Shown here piece by piece: positions 57,511-64,000 of a stretch of DNA of 64,000 nt. The stretch is from Microbacterium sp. K24 (lineage in GTDB: Bacteria; Actinomycetota; Actinomycetes; Actinomycetales; Microbacteriaceae). The DNA lies in contig NZ_SSDJ01000138.1 of NCBI RefSeq assembly GCF_004794465.1, forward strand, positions 124,001 to 188,000. The letters run 5' to 3'. The notes beneath the pieces were generated by a model. The model saw nothing but the letters and a program-made list of their open reading frames with translations. It was not told where the DNA came from and ran no database searches. How positions within the stretch are numbered: position 1 is the stretch's first letter; every line of letters begins with the position of its first letter. The translations under genes and the position numbers were made by a program.

Positions 57511-58152
57511 TCAGACGCGCTTGCGCGTGGTGAGCACCTGGTCGACGATGCCGTACTCCAGTGCCTGTGCGGCCGAGAGGATGTTGTCGCGGTCGATGTC
57601 GCGGTTGACCTGCTCGACGGGCCGACCCGTGTGCGCAGCCATCGTCTCTTCGAGCCACGTGCGCATGCGGAGGATCTCCGCGGCCTGGATCTCGATGTCG
57701 GATGCCTGCCCCTGGCCGGCCTCGCCCATCGCGGGCTGGTGGATCAGCACGCGGGCGTTCGGCAGCGCGAGGCGCTTGCCCGGCGCGCCGGCTGCGAGCA
57801 GCACGGCGGCAGCCGAGGCCGCCTGACCGAGCACGACCGTCTGGATCTGCGGCGCGACGTACTGCATCGTGTCGTAGATCGCCGTCATGGCCGTGAACGA
57901 GCCACCGGGCGAGTTGATGTACATCGTGATGTCGCGCTCGGCGTCCTGGCTCTCCAGCACGAGAAGCTGCGCCATCACGTCGTCGGCGGATGCGTCGTCG
58001 ACCTGCACGCCCAGGAAGATCACGCGGTCTTCGAAGAGCTTGTTGTACGGGTCCTGGCGCTTGAAGCCGTAGGCCGTGCGCTCCTCGAACTGCGGGAGCA
58101 CGTAACGGCTGGACGGCAGGTTTCCTGCGGATTGGAAAGTGGGGGTGTACAT
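57511..58152 (-). CDS. clpP: ATP-dependent Clp protease proteolytic subunit (ClpP2)
   Basis: A 213-residue ClpP with catalytic Ser113 (GQAASAAAV), His138 (VLIHQPAMG) and Asp184 (NRDIDRDN). The longer N-terminus (SSRYVLPQFEERTAYG) and AASAAAV form match actinobacterial ClpP2. It should form mixed rings with ClpP1, as in Mycobacterium, and work with ClpX and ClpC. It lies 20 nt downstream of clpP1. ATG 58152 follows AGAGGACACC. Confidence 0.95.
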   Translation of the reverse strand: MYTPTFQSAGNLPSSRYVLPQFEERTAYGFKRQDPYNKLFEDRVIFLGVQVDDASADDVMAQLLVLESQDAERDITMYINSPGGSFTAMTAIYDTMQYVAPQIQTVVLGQAASAAAVLLAAGAPGKRLALPNARVLIHQPAMGEAGQGQASDIEIQAAEILRMRTWLEETMAAHTGRPVEQVNRDIDRDNILSAAQALEYGIVDQVLTTRKRV

Positions 58153-58172
58153 GGTGTCCTCTCGAATCCGGA

Positions 58173-58769
58173 TTACTCTGCGTCGTCCGCGGTGCCGCCG
58201 CCGCCGGTCACATCGCTGGCGTGCTCGCGGATGTGGTCGACGAAGCCGTACTCGAGGGCCTCCTCGGCGGTGAACCAGCGGTCGCGGTCACCGTCGGCGT
58301 TGATCTGCTCGACCGACTTGCCGGTCTGACCCGCCGTGATCTCGGCGAGGCGCTTCTTCATCGAGAGGATGAGCTGCGCCTGCGTCTGGATGTCGCTCGA
58401 CGTTCCGCCGAACCCGCCGTGGGGCTGGTGGAGCAGGACGCGCGCGTTCGGGGTGATGTAGCGCTTGCCCTTCGTGCCGCTCGTGAGCAGCAGCTGGCCC
58501 ATCGACGCGGCCATGCCGATGCCGACGGTGACGATGTCGTTCGGCACGAACTGCATGGTGTCGTAGATCGCCATGCCCGCGGTGATCGAGCCACCGGGCG
58601 AGTTGATGTAGAGGTAGATGTCCTTCTCTGAGTCTTCCGCGGCGAGAAGAAGGATCTTCGCGCAGATCTCGTTGGCGTTCTGGTCACGCACCTCTGAACC
58701 AAGCCAGATGATGCGATCCTTCAGCAGCCTGTCGAAGACGCTCGTCGCGACAAGGGGTTCTGCAGCCAT
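58173..58769 (-). CDS. clpP: ATP-dependent Clp protease proteolytic subunit (ClpP1)
   Basis: A 198-residue ClpP with catalytic Ser89 (GMAASMGQ), His114 (VLLHQPHGG) and Asp159 (NADGDRDR). The sequence is of the ClpP1 type of actinobacteria. The C-terminus is extended by a Gly/Asp-rich tail. ATG 58769 follows AACAGGAGC. It is the upstream partner of ClpP2; a TPR-like gene separates it from tig. Confidence 0.95.
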   Translation of the reverse strand: MAAEPLVATSVFDRLLKDRIIWLGSEVRDQNANEICAKILLLAAEDSEKDIYLYINSPGGSITAGMAIYDTMQFVPNDIVTVGIGMAASMGQLLLTSGTKGKRYITPNARVLLHQPHGGFGGTSSDIQTQAQLILSMKKRLAEITAGQTGKSVEQINADGDRDRWFTAEEALEYGFVDHIREHASDVTGGGGTADDAE

Positions 58770-58848
58770 TTCAGCTCCTGTTTCCGTGTTCGTGCTTCGA
58801 ATCTACCGGCGACGGCGCGGCACTCAGGCCGTGTTCGCCGTCGGCATA

Positions 58849-59343
58849 TCAGGTGTCGGAGTCCGCGATCTCGTGCGCGTAGGCGGTCATCGACCGGTGG
58901 TAGCGCGGGAGGTGCGGCACGAGGGCGAGGAGCGCCACCGAGAGTCCCTGCGCGGGGCGACCGGCGCTGGCGAGGATGAGCGCGTGCACGGTCGCGACCG
59001 CATCGCGGTAGGGGCCGTCCGCCGACAGCTCCTCCTCGGCGCGGATCACCTCGAGCGCCTCGTCGTACTCACCCAGGTTCCGCAGGGAGCTGGCCAGCTG
59101 GATCACGCACTGCGGACGGTGCTCCTCGTCCAGCCCGAGGGAGAGCGCACGACGATACAGGACCACGGCCTCGGCCGGTCGCCCGGCCGAATCCCGCGCA
59201 CCCGCCCGCTCGAACTCCGCCCGGGCGTGGTCGGACCCGCGCTCGGCCGCGAGGGCGTCGATGCGCGCGATCGTATCGTCGCCGACCTCGTCGCCGGCGG
59301 CATCCGCCCACACGTCTTCGATCCGCTCGTCCCAGGTCTTCAT
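58849..59343 (-). CDS. Small TPR-repeat protein
   Basis: A 164-residue all-helical protein with tetratricopeptide-like repeats (GRPAEAVVLYRRALSLGLDEEHRPQCVIQLASSLRNLGEYDEALEVIRAEEEL near residues 58-110). It resembles small tetratricopeptide proteins found next to chaperone genes. ATG 59343 (MKTWDER) has AGGAG at proper spacing; ATG 59349 would be too close to that site. It lies between tig and clpP1, so a role in protein quality control is possible but unproven. Confidence 0.75.
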   Translation of the reverse strand: MKTWDERIEDVWADAAGDEVGDDTIARIDALAAERGSDHARAEFERAGARDSAGRPAEAVVLYRRALSLGLDEEHRPQCVIQLASSLRNLGEYDEALEVIRAEEELSADGPYRDAVATVHALILASAGRPAQGLSVALLALVPHLPRYHRSMTAYAHEIADSDT

Positions 59344-59377
59344 TCTCATCTCTCCTTCGATGCTCGCCCCGATGCGA

Positions 59378-59409
59378 AAGAGGGCGGATGCCGCAGCATC
59401 CGCCCTCTT
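59378..59409 (-). terminator. Hairpin terminator after tig
   Basis: A 14-bp perfect stem AAGAGGGCGGATGC / GCATCCGCCCTCTT with a CGCA loop, 18 nt after the tig stop, followed by TCGCATC on the reverse strand. Confidence 0.75.
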
Positions 59410-59426
59410 CACTGGATCGTGTCCGA

Positions 59427-60911
59427 TCACTCGGCCTTGTCAGCCGCCTTCTTGGCCGGAGCCTTCTTGGCAGCCGGCTTCTTCGCGGCGGGCTTCTCCG
59501 CAGCGGGCTTCTCCGCAGCCTCGGCGTCGTCGGCCTTCTTGGCCGGAGCCTTCTTGGCAGCGGGCTTCTTCGCTGCGGGCTTCTTGGCGGGCTTCTCCTC
59601 GGCCGGAGCCTCGTCGGCTGCCTCTGCCTCGTCGTCGGTGACGATGAAGTCCGACAGATCGACGGTCTTGCCGTTCGTGTCGACGACCTTCACCTTGCCG
59701 AGGGCGATCGCGAGGGCCTTGTTACGGGCGACCTCGCCGACGAGCGCCGGCAGCTGGTTCGACGACTGCAGCGCCTCGACGAACTCCTGCGGAGCCATGC
59801 CGTACTGCGACGCCGACTGGATGAGGTACTGGCTGAGCTCCTCCTGCGAGACCTGAACGTCGGCCTGCTCGGCGATCGTGTCGAGCAGCACCTGCGTGCG
59901 GAACTGCTTCTCGCTCGCCTCGGTGACCTCGGCGCGGTGCACGTCGTCCTCGAGACGGCCTTCGCCCTCGAGGTGGTTGTGCACCTCGTCCTCGATCAGC
60001 TGCGGCGGAACCGGGATATCGATCTGCTCGAGCAGCGTCTCGACGAGCTTGTCGCGCGCGGCGGAGCCCTGCGTGAAGACGCCCTGCTGAGCGACGCGCT
60101 CGGCGAGGCTCTCGCGGAGCTCGGCGATCGTGTCGAACTCGCTGGCGATCTGAGCGAAGTCGTCGTCGGCCTCGGGAAGCTCGCGCTCCTTGACCGCCTT
60201 GACCGTCACAGAGACCTCGGCCTCGGAGCCGGCGTGGTCGCCGCCGACCAGAGCGGAGCGGAACGTCGTGTCCTCACCCGCCGTGAGCGACTCGATCGCG
60301 TCATCGATGCCCTCGAGCAGCTCGCCGGAGCCGATCTCGTAGGAGACGCCCTCGGCGCGGTCGATCTCGGTGCCGTCGATCGTGGCGACGAGGTCGAGGT
60401 CGACGAAGTCGCCCTTCGCGGCCGGACGGTCGACCGGGACGAGCGTGCCGAAGCGGGCCCGCATGTTCTCGAGCTCGGCGTCGAGTGCGGCCTCATCGGC
60501 CTCGACGGCGTCGACCGTCACGGTGATGCCCTCGTAGGAGGGAATCTCGATGTCGGGACGCACGTCGACCTCGACGTCGACGAGCAGGTCGCCGGAGAAG
60601 TCCTTCTCGTTCGGCCACTGCGTGATGTCGGCCGCCGGACGACCGACGACGCGCAGCTTGTGCTCGGCGCTCGCCTCGCGGAAGAACTTGTCGAGGCCCT
60701 CGTTGACGGCGTGCTCGATGACCGCGCCGCGACCGATGCGCTGGTCGATGATCGGGGCCGGGACCTTGCCCTTGCGGAAGCCGGGGATCTGGACGTCCTG
60801 AGCGATGTGCTCATACGCGTGAGCGATGCTCGGCTTGAGGTCGTCGGGGGTGACCGTGATGCTGAGCTTGACCCGGGTCGGGGTCAGCTTCTCGACGGTG
60901 CTGTTCGCCAT
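59427..60911 (-). CDS. tig: Trigger factor with Lys/Ala-rich tail
   Basis: A 494-residue ribosome-associated chaperone and peptidyl-prolyl isomerase. The ribosome-binding GFRKGKVP motif is near residues 45-52, the PPIase domain near 155-245 ([17 protein letters not shown]) and the C-terminal chaperone arms to about 425. An extra tail of about 65 residues follows, made of [20 protein letters not shown] repeats, resembling histone H1-like basic tails. Such a tail could bind RNA or the ribosome; it is not part of the E. coli protein. ATG 60911 ([13 protein letters not shown]) is diagnostic. The longer reading runs into tRNA-Pro. Confidence 0.95.
   Translation of the reverse strand: MANSTVEKLTPTRVKLSITVTPDDLKPSIAHAYEHIAQDVQIPGFRKGKVPAPIIDQRIGRGAVIEHAVNEGLDKFFREASAEHKLRVVGRPAADITQWPNEKDFSGDLLVDVEVDVRPDIEIPSYEGITVTVDAVEADEAALDAELENMRARFGTLVPVDRPAAKGDFVDLDLVATIDGTEIDRAEGVSYEIGSGELLEGIDDAIESLTAGEDTTFRSALVGGDHAGSEAEVSVTVKAVKERELPEADDDFAQIASEFDTIAELRESLAERVAQQGVFTQGSAARDKLVETLLEQIDIPVPPQLIEDEVHNHLEGEGRLEDDVHRAEVTEASEKQFRTQVLLDTIAEQADVQVSQEELSQYLIQSASQYGMAPQEFVEALQSSNQLPALVGEVARNKALAIALGKVKVVDTNGKTVDLSDFIVTDDEAEAADEAPAEEKPAKKPAAKKPAAKKAPAKKADDAEAAEKPAAEKPAAKKPAAKKAPAKKAADKAE
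59446..59573. repeat. Duplicated 41-bp repeat in tig tail
   Basis: Two nearly identical 41-bp copies (59446-59486 and 59533-59573, one or two mismatches) encode the [12 protein letters not shown] units of the trigger-factor tail, with related shorter units between them. A recent internal duplication of low-complexity coding sequence. Confidence 0.75.
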
Positions 60912-60973
60912 GCTGGTGTGTTCTCCTTGTTGTCTCCGCGAGTGAACGCGGCTGTCAGGCTGAAGATGCCGTG

Positions 60974-61047
60974 TCGGGGCGACAGGAGTTGAACCTGCGA
61001 CCTCCCGCTCCCAAAGCGGGCGCTCTACCAAGCTGAGCTACGCCCCG
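60974..61047 (-). tRNA. tRNA-Pro (TGG)
   Basis: A 74-nt cloverleaf on the reverse strand. The acceptor stem CGGGGCG pairs with CGCCCCG, anticodon stem CCCGC/GCGGG encloses loop TTTGGGA with anticodon TGG, the T-arm carries GGTTCAACTCC, and the discriminator is A. A TAGACT box (61078-61083) lies about 30 nt upstream. Confidence 0.95.
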
Positions 61048-61077
61048 GGGAATCCGCGCGCAGATTCAGCCCCATCG

Positions 61078-61117
61078 AGTCTAACGGACAGGAGCACCCC
61101 TCACCGTCCGGTATGAT
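61078..61117. promoter_or_regulatory. Divergent -10 boxes for tRNA-Pro and tRNA-Gly
   Basis: Reverse-strand TAGACT at 61078-61083 (for tRNA-Pro) and forward-strand TATGAT at 61112-61117 (for tRNA-Gly). No strong -35 elements are visible. A CCGGAG/CTCCGG hairpin (61126-61143) lies in the tRNA-Gly leader. Confidence 0.4.
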
Positions 61118-61187
61118 CGATGACGCCGGAGTTCCGACTCCGGTCCGATCCCCGGGTCACTGAGACTGTCGACGTGCACCGGGATTC

Positions 61188-61258
61188 GGGGCTGTAGCTT
61201 AGTGGTAAAGCCTTAGTCTTCCAAACTAATGATGCGGGTTCGATTCCCGTCAGCCCCT
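61188..61258 (+). tRNA. tRNA-Gly (TCC)
   Basis: A 71-nt cloverleaf. The acceptor GGGGCTG pairs with CAGCCCC, the D-arm has AGTGGTA, the anticodon loop CTTCCAA gives TCC, the T-arm carries GGTTCGATTCC, and the discriminator is T. A strong terminator follows. Confidence 0.95.
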
Positions 61259-61267
61259 CCCCTTTCA

Positions 61268-61297
61268 GAAGGCCCCCACCGCACGGTGGGGGCCTTC
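61268..61297 (+). terminator. Terminator after tRNA-Gly
   Basis: A 13-bp perfect stem GAAGGCCCCCACC / GGTGGGGGCCTTC with a GCAC loop, followed by TCG. It starts 10 nt after the tRNA. Confidence 0.8.
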
Positions 61298-61310
61298 TCG
61301 CATACTCTGG

Positions 61311-61340
61311 CAGTGCCGACGCATGCAGTGCCGACGCATG
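61311..61340. repeat. Two tandem copies of a 15-bp sequence
   Basis: CAGTGCCGACGCATG occurs twice in direct succession and then continues with CAG. It lies 37 nt before the next gene's start and includes near-palindromic GCATGC. Possible regulator site or replication slippage. Confidence 0.7.
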
Positions 61341-61376
61341 CAGCACCGACCGTGAGGCCGATCGAATGAGGACGAC

Positions 61377-62609
61377 GTGACCGCTCTCCCCCCGCCAGGG
61401 CCCGACACTCCGGCATTCCTGCCCCTGGGCGGACACGAGCTGTCCGCACGCTTTTCCGGCGGCGGAGCGTCGACGGCTCCCCCGCGGAAGCCGCGGAGGA
61501 AGCGCACGGGCCTCGTCCTCGGCCTCGTCGGCGGAGCCGCTGTGATCGCCGCGCTGTCCATCACCCAGGTCTCGGCCAGCCTCGGCTATGACACCGCCGC
61601 CGAGAATCATGCGGATGCTATCGCCGCCGCGAACAGTGAGAAGTCGCAGCTCCGCACCGAGAACACCGATCTGCAGACCCTCATCGACTCTGCGGGGCTG
61701 ATCCTGGCCAGCGAGAACGAGGCCATCGTCGCCCCGCCCGAGACCGAAGAGGCGCTTGCGAGCGCGGTGACGGATGCGCAGGATGCTGCGGCGGAGGCCG
61801 ACGAGCTGATCGCGGCCGACGTTCCCGCGGCCGGCGAGAAACCCACCTGGTTCTGGGAGCTCTTCGGCGCGAGCTCGGAACTCGAGAAGGACGGCGACGA
61901 CGCCCGTGCGCTGGCCGACGCCCTTCTCGCCGAGGCCGCCGACGTCCTCACGGCCTCCGACGCCGTCACCGAGAGCGGAGTCGCTCTGCTGACCTCGGCA
62001 GGCGAGGCCGCGACCGCGTTCGAGGCCGCTCACCTCTCCGCGCGCAACGACGCCGTGATCGGACTGCGCGAAGCGGCGACCGCGGCGATCGCCACGACGA
62101 CCATCGACGACGTCGCGGTCACCACCTACAGCACTCTGCAGAGCGCCGCGGCGCTGGTCGTGTCGACCGAGGCGGAGGAGCTCGCCGAGAAGTCCGGGCC
62201 CCTGATGAACGCCCGGCTCGAGATCGAGGCCTTCGCACGGGCGCTCGCTCCCGGCGTGCTGCTGGAGTTCGACTGGGCCCCGGTCGTCAACGGCGCGGGG
62301 TACAACGGCAGCATGGGCGGTTACACGACCTGGTGGTGGGACGATCCCGGCCGTTCGGTCATCCAGCTGTCGAACTCCGTCGCCGAGCAGTGGCCGGCCG
62401 ACCGCAGCAAGGCGCTCGTCGCGCACGAGGTCGGACACGCGATCAGCGTCAAGTGCGAGGACATGTACGACTCGTCGACGCAAGACAGCATCGAGAAGTG
62501 GGCGACTGCCTGGGCCATCAGCATGGGATACACCGACGACGCGAACGGCGTCTGGGCCTACGGCTACCCGCCGCAGAACTACATCGACGCCGCCGCCGGA
62601 TGCCGGTGA
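61377..62609 (+). CDS. Membrane-anchored protein with coiled coil and HExxH metallopeptidase-like domain
   Basis: A 410-residue protein. A Pro-rich cytoplasmic start ends in PRKPRRKR, then one transmembrane helix (about residues 43-66), a helical Ala/Glu/Asp-rich stalk to about residue 285, and an extracellular globular C-terminal domain. That domain has VAHEVGHAIS with HEVGH at 350-354, a typical zinc HExxH, and a Glu in SIEKWATAWAI about 22 residues later that could be the third ligand (gluzincin-like). Two Cys residues (CEDM and the C-terminal CR) may form a disulfide. GTG 61377 has GAGGACGAC upstream. It may be a surface peptidase of an undescribed family, or a pseudo-enzyme. Confidence 0.7.
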   Translation: MTALPPPGPDTPAFLPLGGHELSARFSGGGASTAPPRKPRRKRTGLVLGLVGGAAVIAALSITQVSASLGYDTAAENHADAIAAANSEKSQLRTENTDLQTLIDSAGLILASENEAIVAPPETEEALASAVTDAQDAAAEADELIAADVPAAGEKPTWFWELFGASSELEKDGDDARALADALLAEAADVLTASDAVTESGVALLTSAGEAATAFEAAHLSARNDAVIGLREAATAAIATTTIDDVAVTTYSTLQSAAALVVSTEAEELAEKSGPLMNARLEIEAFARALAPGVLLEFDWAPVVNGAGYNGSMGGYTTWWWDDPGRSVIQLSNSVAEQWPADRSKALVAHEVGHAISVKCEDMYDSSTQDSIEKWATAWAISMGYTDDANGVWAYGYPPQNYIDAAAGCR

Positions 62610-62629
62610 GTCGGCGCCCGTGAAACGAA

Positions 62630-62659
62630 GAAGCCGCCGCGATCACTCGCGGCGGCTTC
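62630..62659. terminator. Bidirectional terminator
   Basis: A 13-bp perfect stem GAAGCCGCCGCGA / TCGCGGCGGCTTC with a TCAC loop between the convergent stops of the HExxH gene (62609) and rbpA (62681). Confidence 0.8.
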
Positions 62660-62680
62660 GTCGATGTCAGATCGGTGCGG

Positions 62681-63034
62681 TCACTGGCCCCGGCGTTCGC
62701 GGAGCTGCGTGAGTGCGTCCTCGAGGAGCTGGACGGCTTCCTCGTCGGTGCGACGCTCCTTCACGTAGGCGAGGTGCGTCTTGTACGGCTCCGCCTTCGC
62801 GAGCGCGGGCGGGTTCTCCTTGTCACGACCAGCCGGCAGACCCGACTGCGGGTGATCGATCGTCTCCGGGATCTCCTCTTCGGGGAGACCGGCGGCGAAG
62901 TAGCGCACCGTCTCGTTGCCGAGGCCGTCCCAATAAGAGACCGCGATGCGGTCGGCATGGTAGCCGTGGTCCTGCTCCCCCATGGGGCCGGAACCGACAC
63001 GGGTTCCGCGAATGGCGTTACCACCGGTAGCCAT
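62681..63034 (-). CDS. rbpA: RNA polymerase-binding protein RbpA
   Basis: A 117-residue actinobacterial RNA-polymerase activator that stabilises the open complex with the principal sigma factor. The N-terminal GGNAIRGTRVGSGP arm, the core with YWDGLGNETVRYFAAGLPEEEIPETIDHPQSGLPAG and the C-terminal sigma-interaction helix (KTHLAYVKERRTDEEAVQLLEDAL) are all visible. ATG 63034 shares its A with the secG stop (TGATG). The presence of rbpA confirms an actinobacterial host. Confidence 0.95.
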   Translation of the reverse strand: MATGGNAIRGTRVGSGPMGEQDHGYHADRIAVSYWDGLGNETVRYFAAGLPEEEIPETIDHPQSGLPAGRDKENPPALAKAEPYKTHLAYVKERRTDEEAVQLLEDALTQLRERRGQ

Positions 63035-63282
63035 CAGATCACCTCGAACTTCGTGATGAGTCCCAGCGCGACGATGGCGACGAACCAGGTCAGCGCGAGG
63101 ACGACGGTGAAGCGGTTCAGGTTCCGCTCCGCGAGACCGGAGGATCCGACCGCAGAGGTCATTCCTCCGCCGAACATGTCGGAGAGGCCGCCACCGCGAC
63201 CCTTGTGCAAGAGGATGAGGAGGGTCAGCAGGACGCTGGTGATACCCAGCACGACCTGCAGAACGAACTCGAGAATTGCCAC
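63034..63282 (-). CDS. secG: Preprotein translocase subunit SecG
   Basis: An 82-residue SecG with two helices (about residues 3-24 and 58-78) joined by HKGRGGGLSDMFGGG, the conserved cytoplasmic loop. GTG 63282 has GAAAGG upstream. A TATACT box at 63328-63333 provides its own promoter after tpiA, although read-through from tpiA is likely too. Confidence 0.94.
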   Translation of the reverse strand: MAILEFVLQVVLGITSVLLTLLILLHKGRGGGLSDMFGGGMTSAVGSSGLAERNLNRFTVVLALTWFVAIVALGLITKFEVI

Positions 63283-63327
63283 GAGAAAGCGCCTTTCGAT
63301 GGGGCAGGTGCGCCCCCGTAACGGTCA

Positions 63328-63333
63328 AGTATA
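63328..63333 (-). promoter_or_regulatory. -10 box upstream of secG-rbpA
   Basis: Reverse-strand TATACT, 45 nt before the secG start. The -35 region falls on the tpiA downstream hairpin and is not recognisable. Confidence 0.45.
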
Positions 63334-63340
63334 CGGTGCA

Positions 63341-63358
63341 GCGGGGCCGGAGCCCCGC
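63341..63358 (-). terminator. Hairpin downstream of tpiA
   Basis: GCGGGGC-CGGA-GCCCCGC, a 7-bp stem 5 nt after the tpiA stop. No T-run; a weak terminator that may let some transcripts read into secG. Confidence 0.45.
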
Positions 63359-63363
63359 CGCAC

Positions 63364-64000
63364 TCACACGCCGACGTGCTTCTCGAAGCGGATGATCGCG
63401 GCGAACTCGTCGACGACGAGGCTCGCGCCGCCGACCAGGGCACCGTCCACATCGGGCTCGCGCATGAAGCTGGCGATGTTCGCCGACTTCACCGAACCGC
63501 CGTAGAGGATCCGGGTGCGCGCGGCGGCCTCGTCACCGAGGACTTTCGCGATCACGGTGCGGAGCGCCGCGCAGACATCCTGCGCCTGCTGCGGCGTCGC
63601 GGCCTGGCCGGAGCCGATGGCCCAGACGGGCTCGTACGCGACCACGATGTCGGCCGTCGGCGAGACGCCTTGAAGCGCCGCCTCGAGCTGACCGGCCGGA
63701 ACCGCGCTGGCGCCGAACTTCTCCAGGTCCTCTGCCGTCTCTCCGACGCAGATCACCGGAACGAGTCCGTGCTTGAGAGCGGCCTGCACCTTGGCCGCGA
63801 CGACCTCATCGGACTCGGCGTGGTACTCACGGCGCTCCGAGTGGCCGATGATGACGTACTTCGCGTCGAGCTTCGCCAGGAACGCGCCGGAGATCTCGCC
63901 CGTGTACGCACCGGAATCGTGCGCCGAGACGTCCTGCGCGCCGAGGGCGAACGGGATCTTGTCGGCGTCGATGAGCGTCTGAACGCTGCGGATGTCGGTG
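63364..64000 (-). CDS. tpiA: Triosephosphate isomerase, C-terminal part
   Basis: The last 212 codons of TpiA; the start lies beyond the right edge. Visible motifs are the catalytic His in YVIIGHSERREYH and the catalytic Glu in VAYEPVWAIGSGQAATPQQA, the flexible loop 6 region, and the C-terminal ILYGGSVKSANIASF phosphate-binding segment. TpiA interconverts dihydroxyacetone phosphate and glyceraldehyde-3-phosphate. The tpiA-secG-rbpA order is usual in actinobacteria. Confidence 0.96.
   Translation of the reverse strand, partial: TDIRSVQTLIDADKIPFALGAQDVSAHDSGAYTGEISGAFLAKLDAKYVIIGHSERREYHAESDEVVAAKVQAALKHGLVPVICVGETAEDLEKFGASAVPAGQLEAALQGVSPTADIVVAYEPVWAIGSGQAATPQQAQDVCAALRTVIAKVLGDEAAARTRILYGGSVKSANIASFMREPDVDGALVGGASLVVDEFAAIIRFEKHVGV

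Noticed and set aside
61311..61340. CRISPR-like repeat
   Set aside because: The two copies are directly adjacent with no spacer, and no cas gene is present.

Overview
The window is a 64 kb stretch of a high-GC actinobacterial chromosome, most likely Microbacteriaceae and probably Microbacterium. That placement is an inference from gene content and style: RbpA, paired ClpP1/ClpP2, a translational-type T-box before ileS, a DUF4031 gene beside the RNase E/G gene, an nadD-rsfS-proBA-obg-rpmA-rplU block, and many genes whose start codon sits about 6 nt after a TANNNT box, as expected for leaderless mRNAs. No phage, insertion sequence, CRISPR array or rRNA operon was seen. Nearly all of the sequence is coding and no gene-free stretch exceeds about 300 bp.

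Layout. 1-8.1 kb: 5' end of a pabB-like gene, divergent DedA, App1 and '3-methyladenine glycosylase'-like genes, a secreted NagZ-type GH3 enzyme, an NmrA-like protein, two DUF3592-like membrane proteins, a flavoprotein, tRNA-Ala and small proteins. 8.1-17.8 kb: a peptide uptake and degradation locus made of a tandem Lrp regulator, an alpha/beta hydrolase, an M24 protein, two Dpp-type permeases, a binding lipoprotein, an M19 dipeptidase and a divergent fused double ATPase. 17.9-28.4 kb: a mostly reverse-strand housekeeping block (SDR, rsfS, an acidic tail-anchored protein, nadD, a small membrane protein, proA, proB, obgE, rpmA, rplU, then rne). 28.7-35.2 kb: VKOR-like protein, ndk, DUF4233, folC and ileS with its T-box leader. 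35.2-42 kb: a DUF559-type protein, a pentapeptide-like protein and a second complete Dpp/Opp operon carrying an interleaved inverted repeat. 42-51.2 kb: valS of the archaeal-like type, an ArsR regulator with a perfect palindromic operator, the threonine-degrading tdh-kbl pair, a LysR regulator and an M3 oligopeptidase. 51.2-60.9 kb: the tig-clpP1-clpP2-clpX neighbourhood, interrupted by a deoxyribose cluster (SorC/DeoR regulator, deoC, a full ALDH, a short ALDH lacking a catalytic domain) and by a DUF4304 gene lying between two copies of an ALDH 3' end. 61-64 kb: tRNA-Pro and tRNA-Gly, a membrane-anchored HExxH protein, rbpA, secG and the 3' part of tpiA.

How it fits together. Two Dpp-type importers plus M19, M24, alpha/beta-hydrolase and M3 peptidases point to strong peptide scavenging. 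The tdh-kbl pair turns threonine into glycine and acetyl-CoA. DeoC with the ALDH pair turns deoxyribose-5-phosphate into glyceraldehyde-3-phosphate and acetaldehyde, then probably acetate; the first product enters glycolysis where TpiA acts.

Most striking observations: the DUF4304 insertion with duplication of the neighbouring gene's end; the catalytic-domain-less ALDH partner; the M24 protein that has lost three of five metal ligands; the interleaved A-B-A'-B' repeat; the ArsR operator; and the widespread leaderless promoter architecture, including a proA promoter built on the proB stop codon. All functional statements rest on motif reading by eye; no database search was possible.
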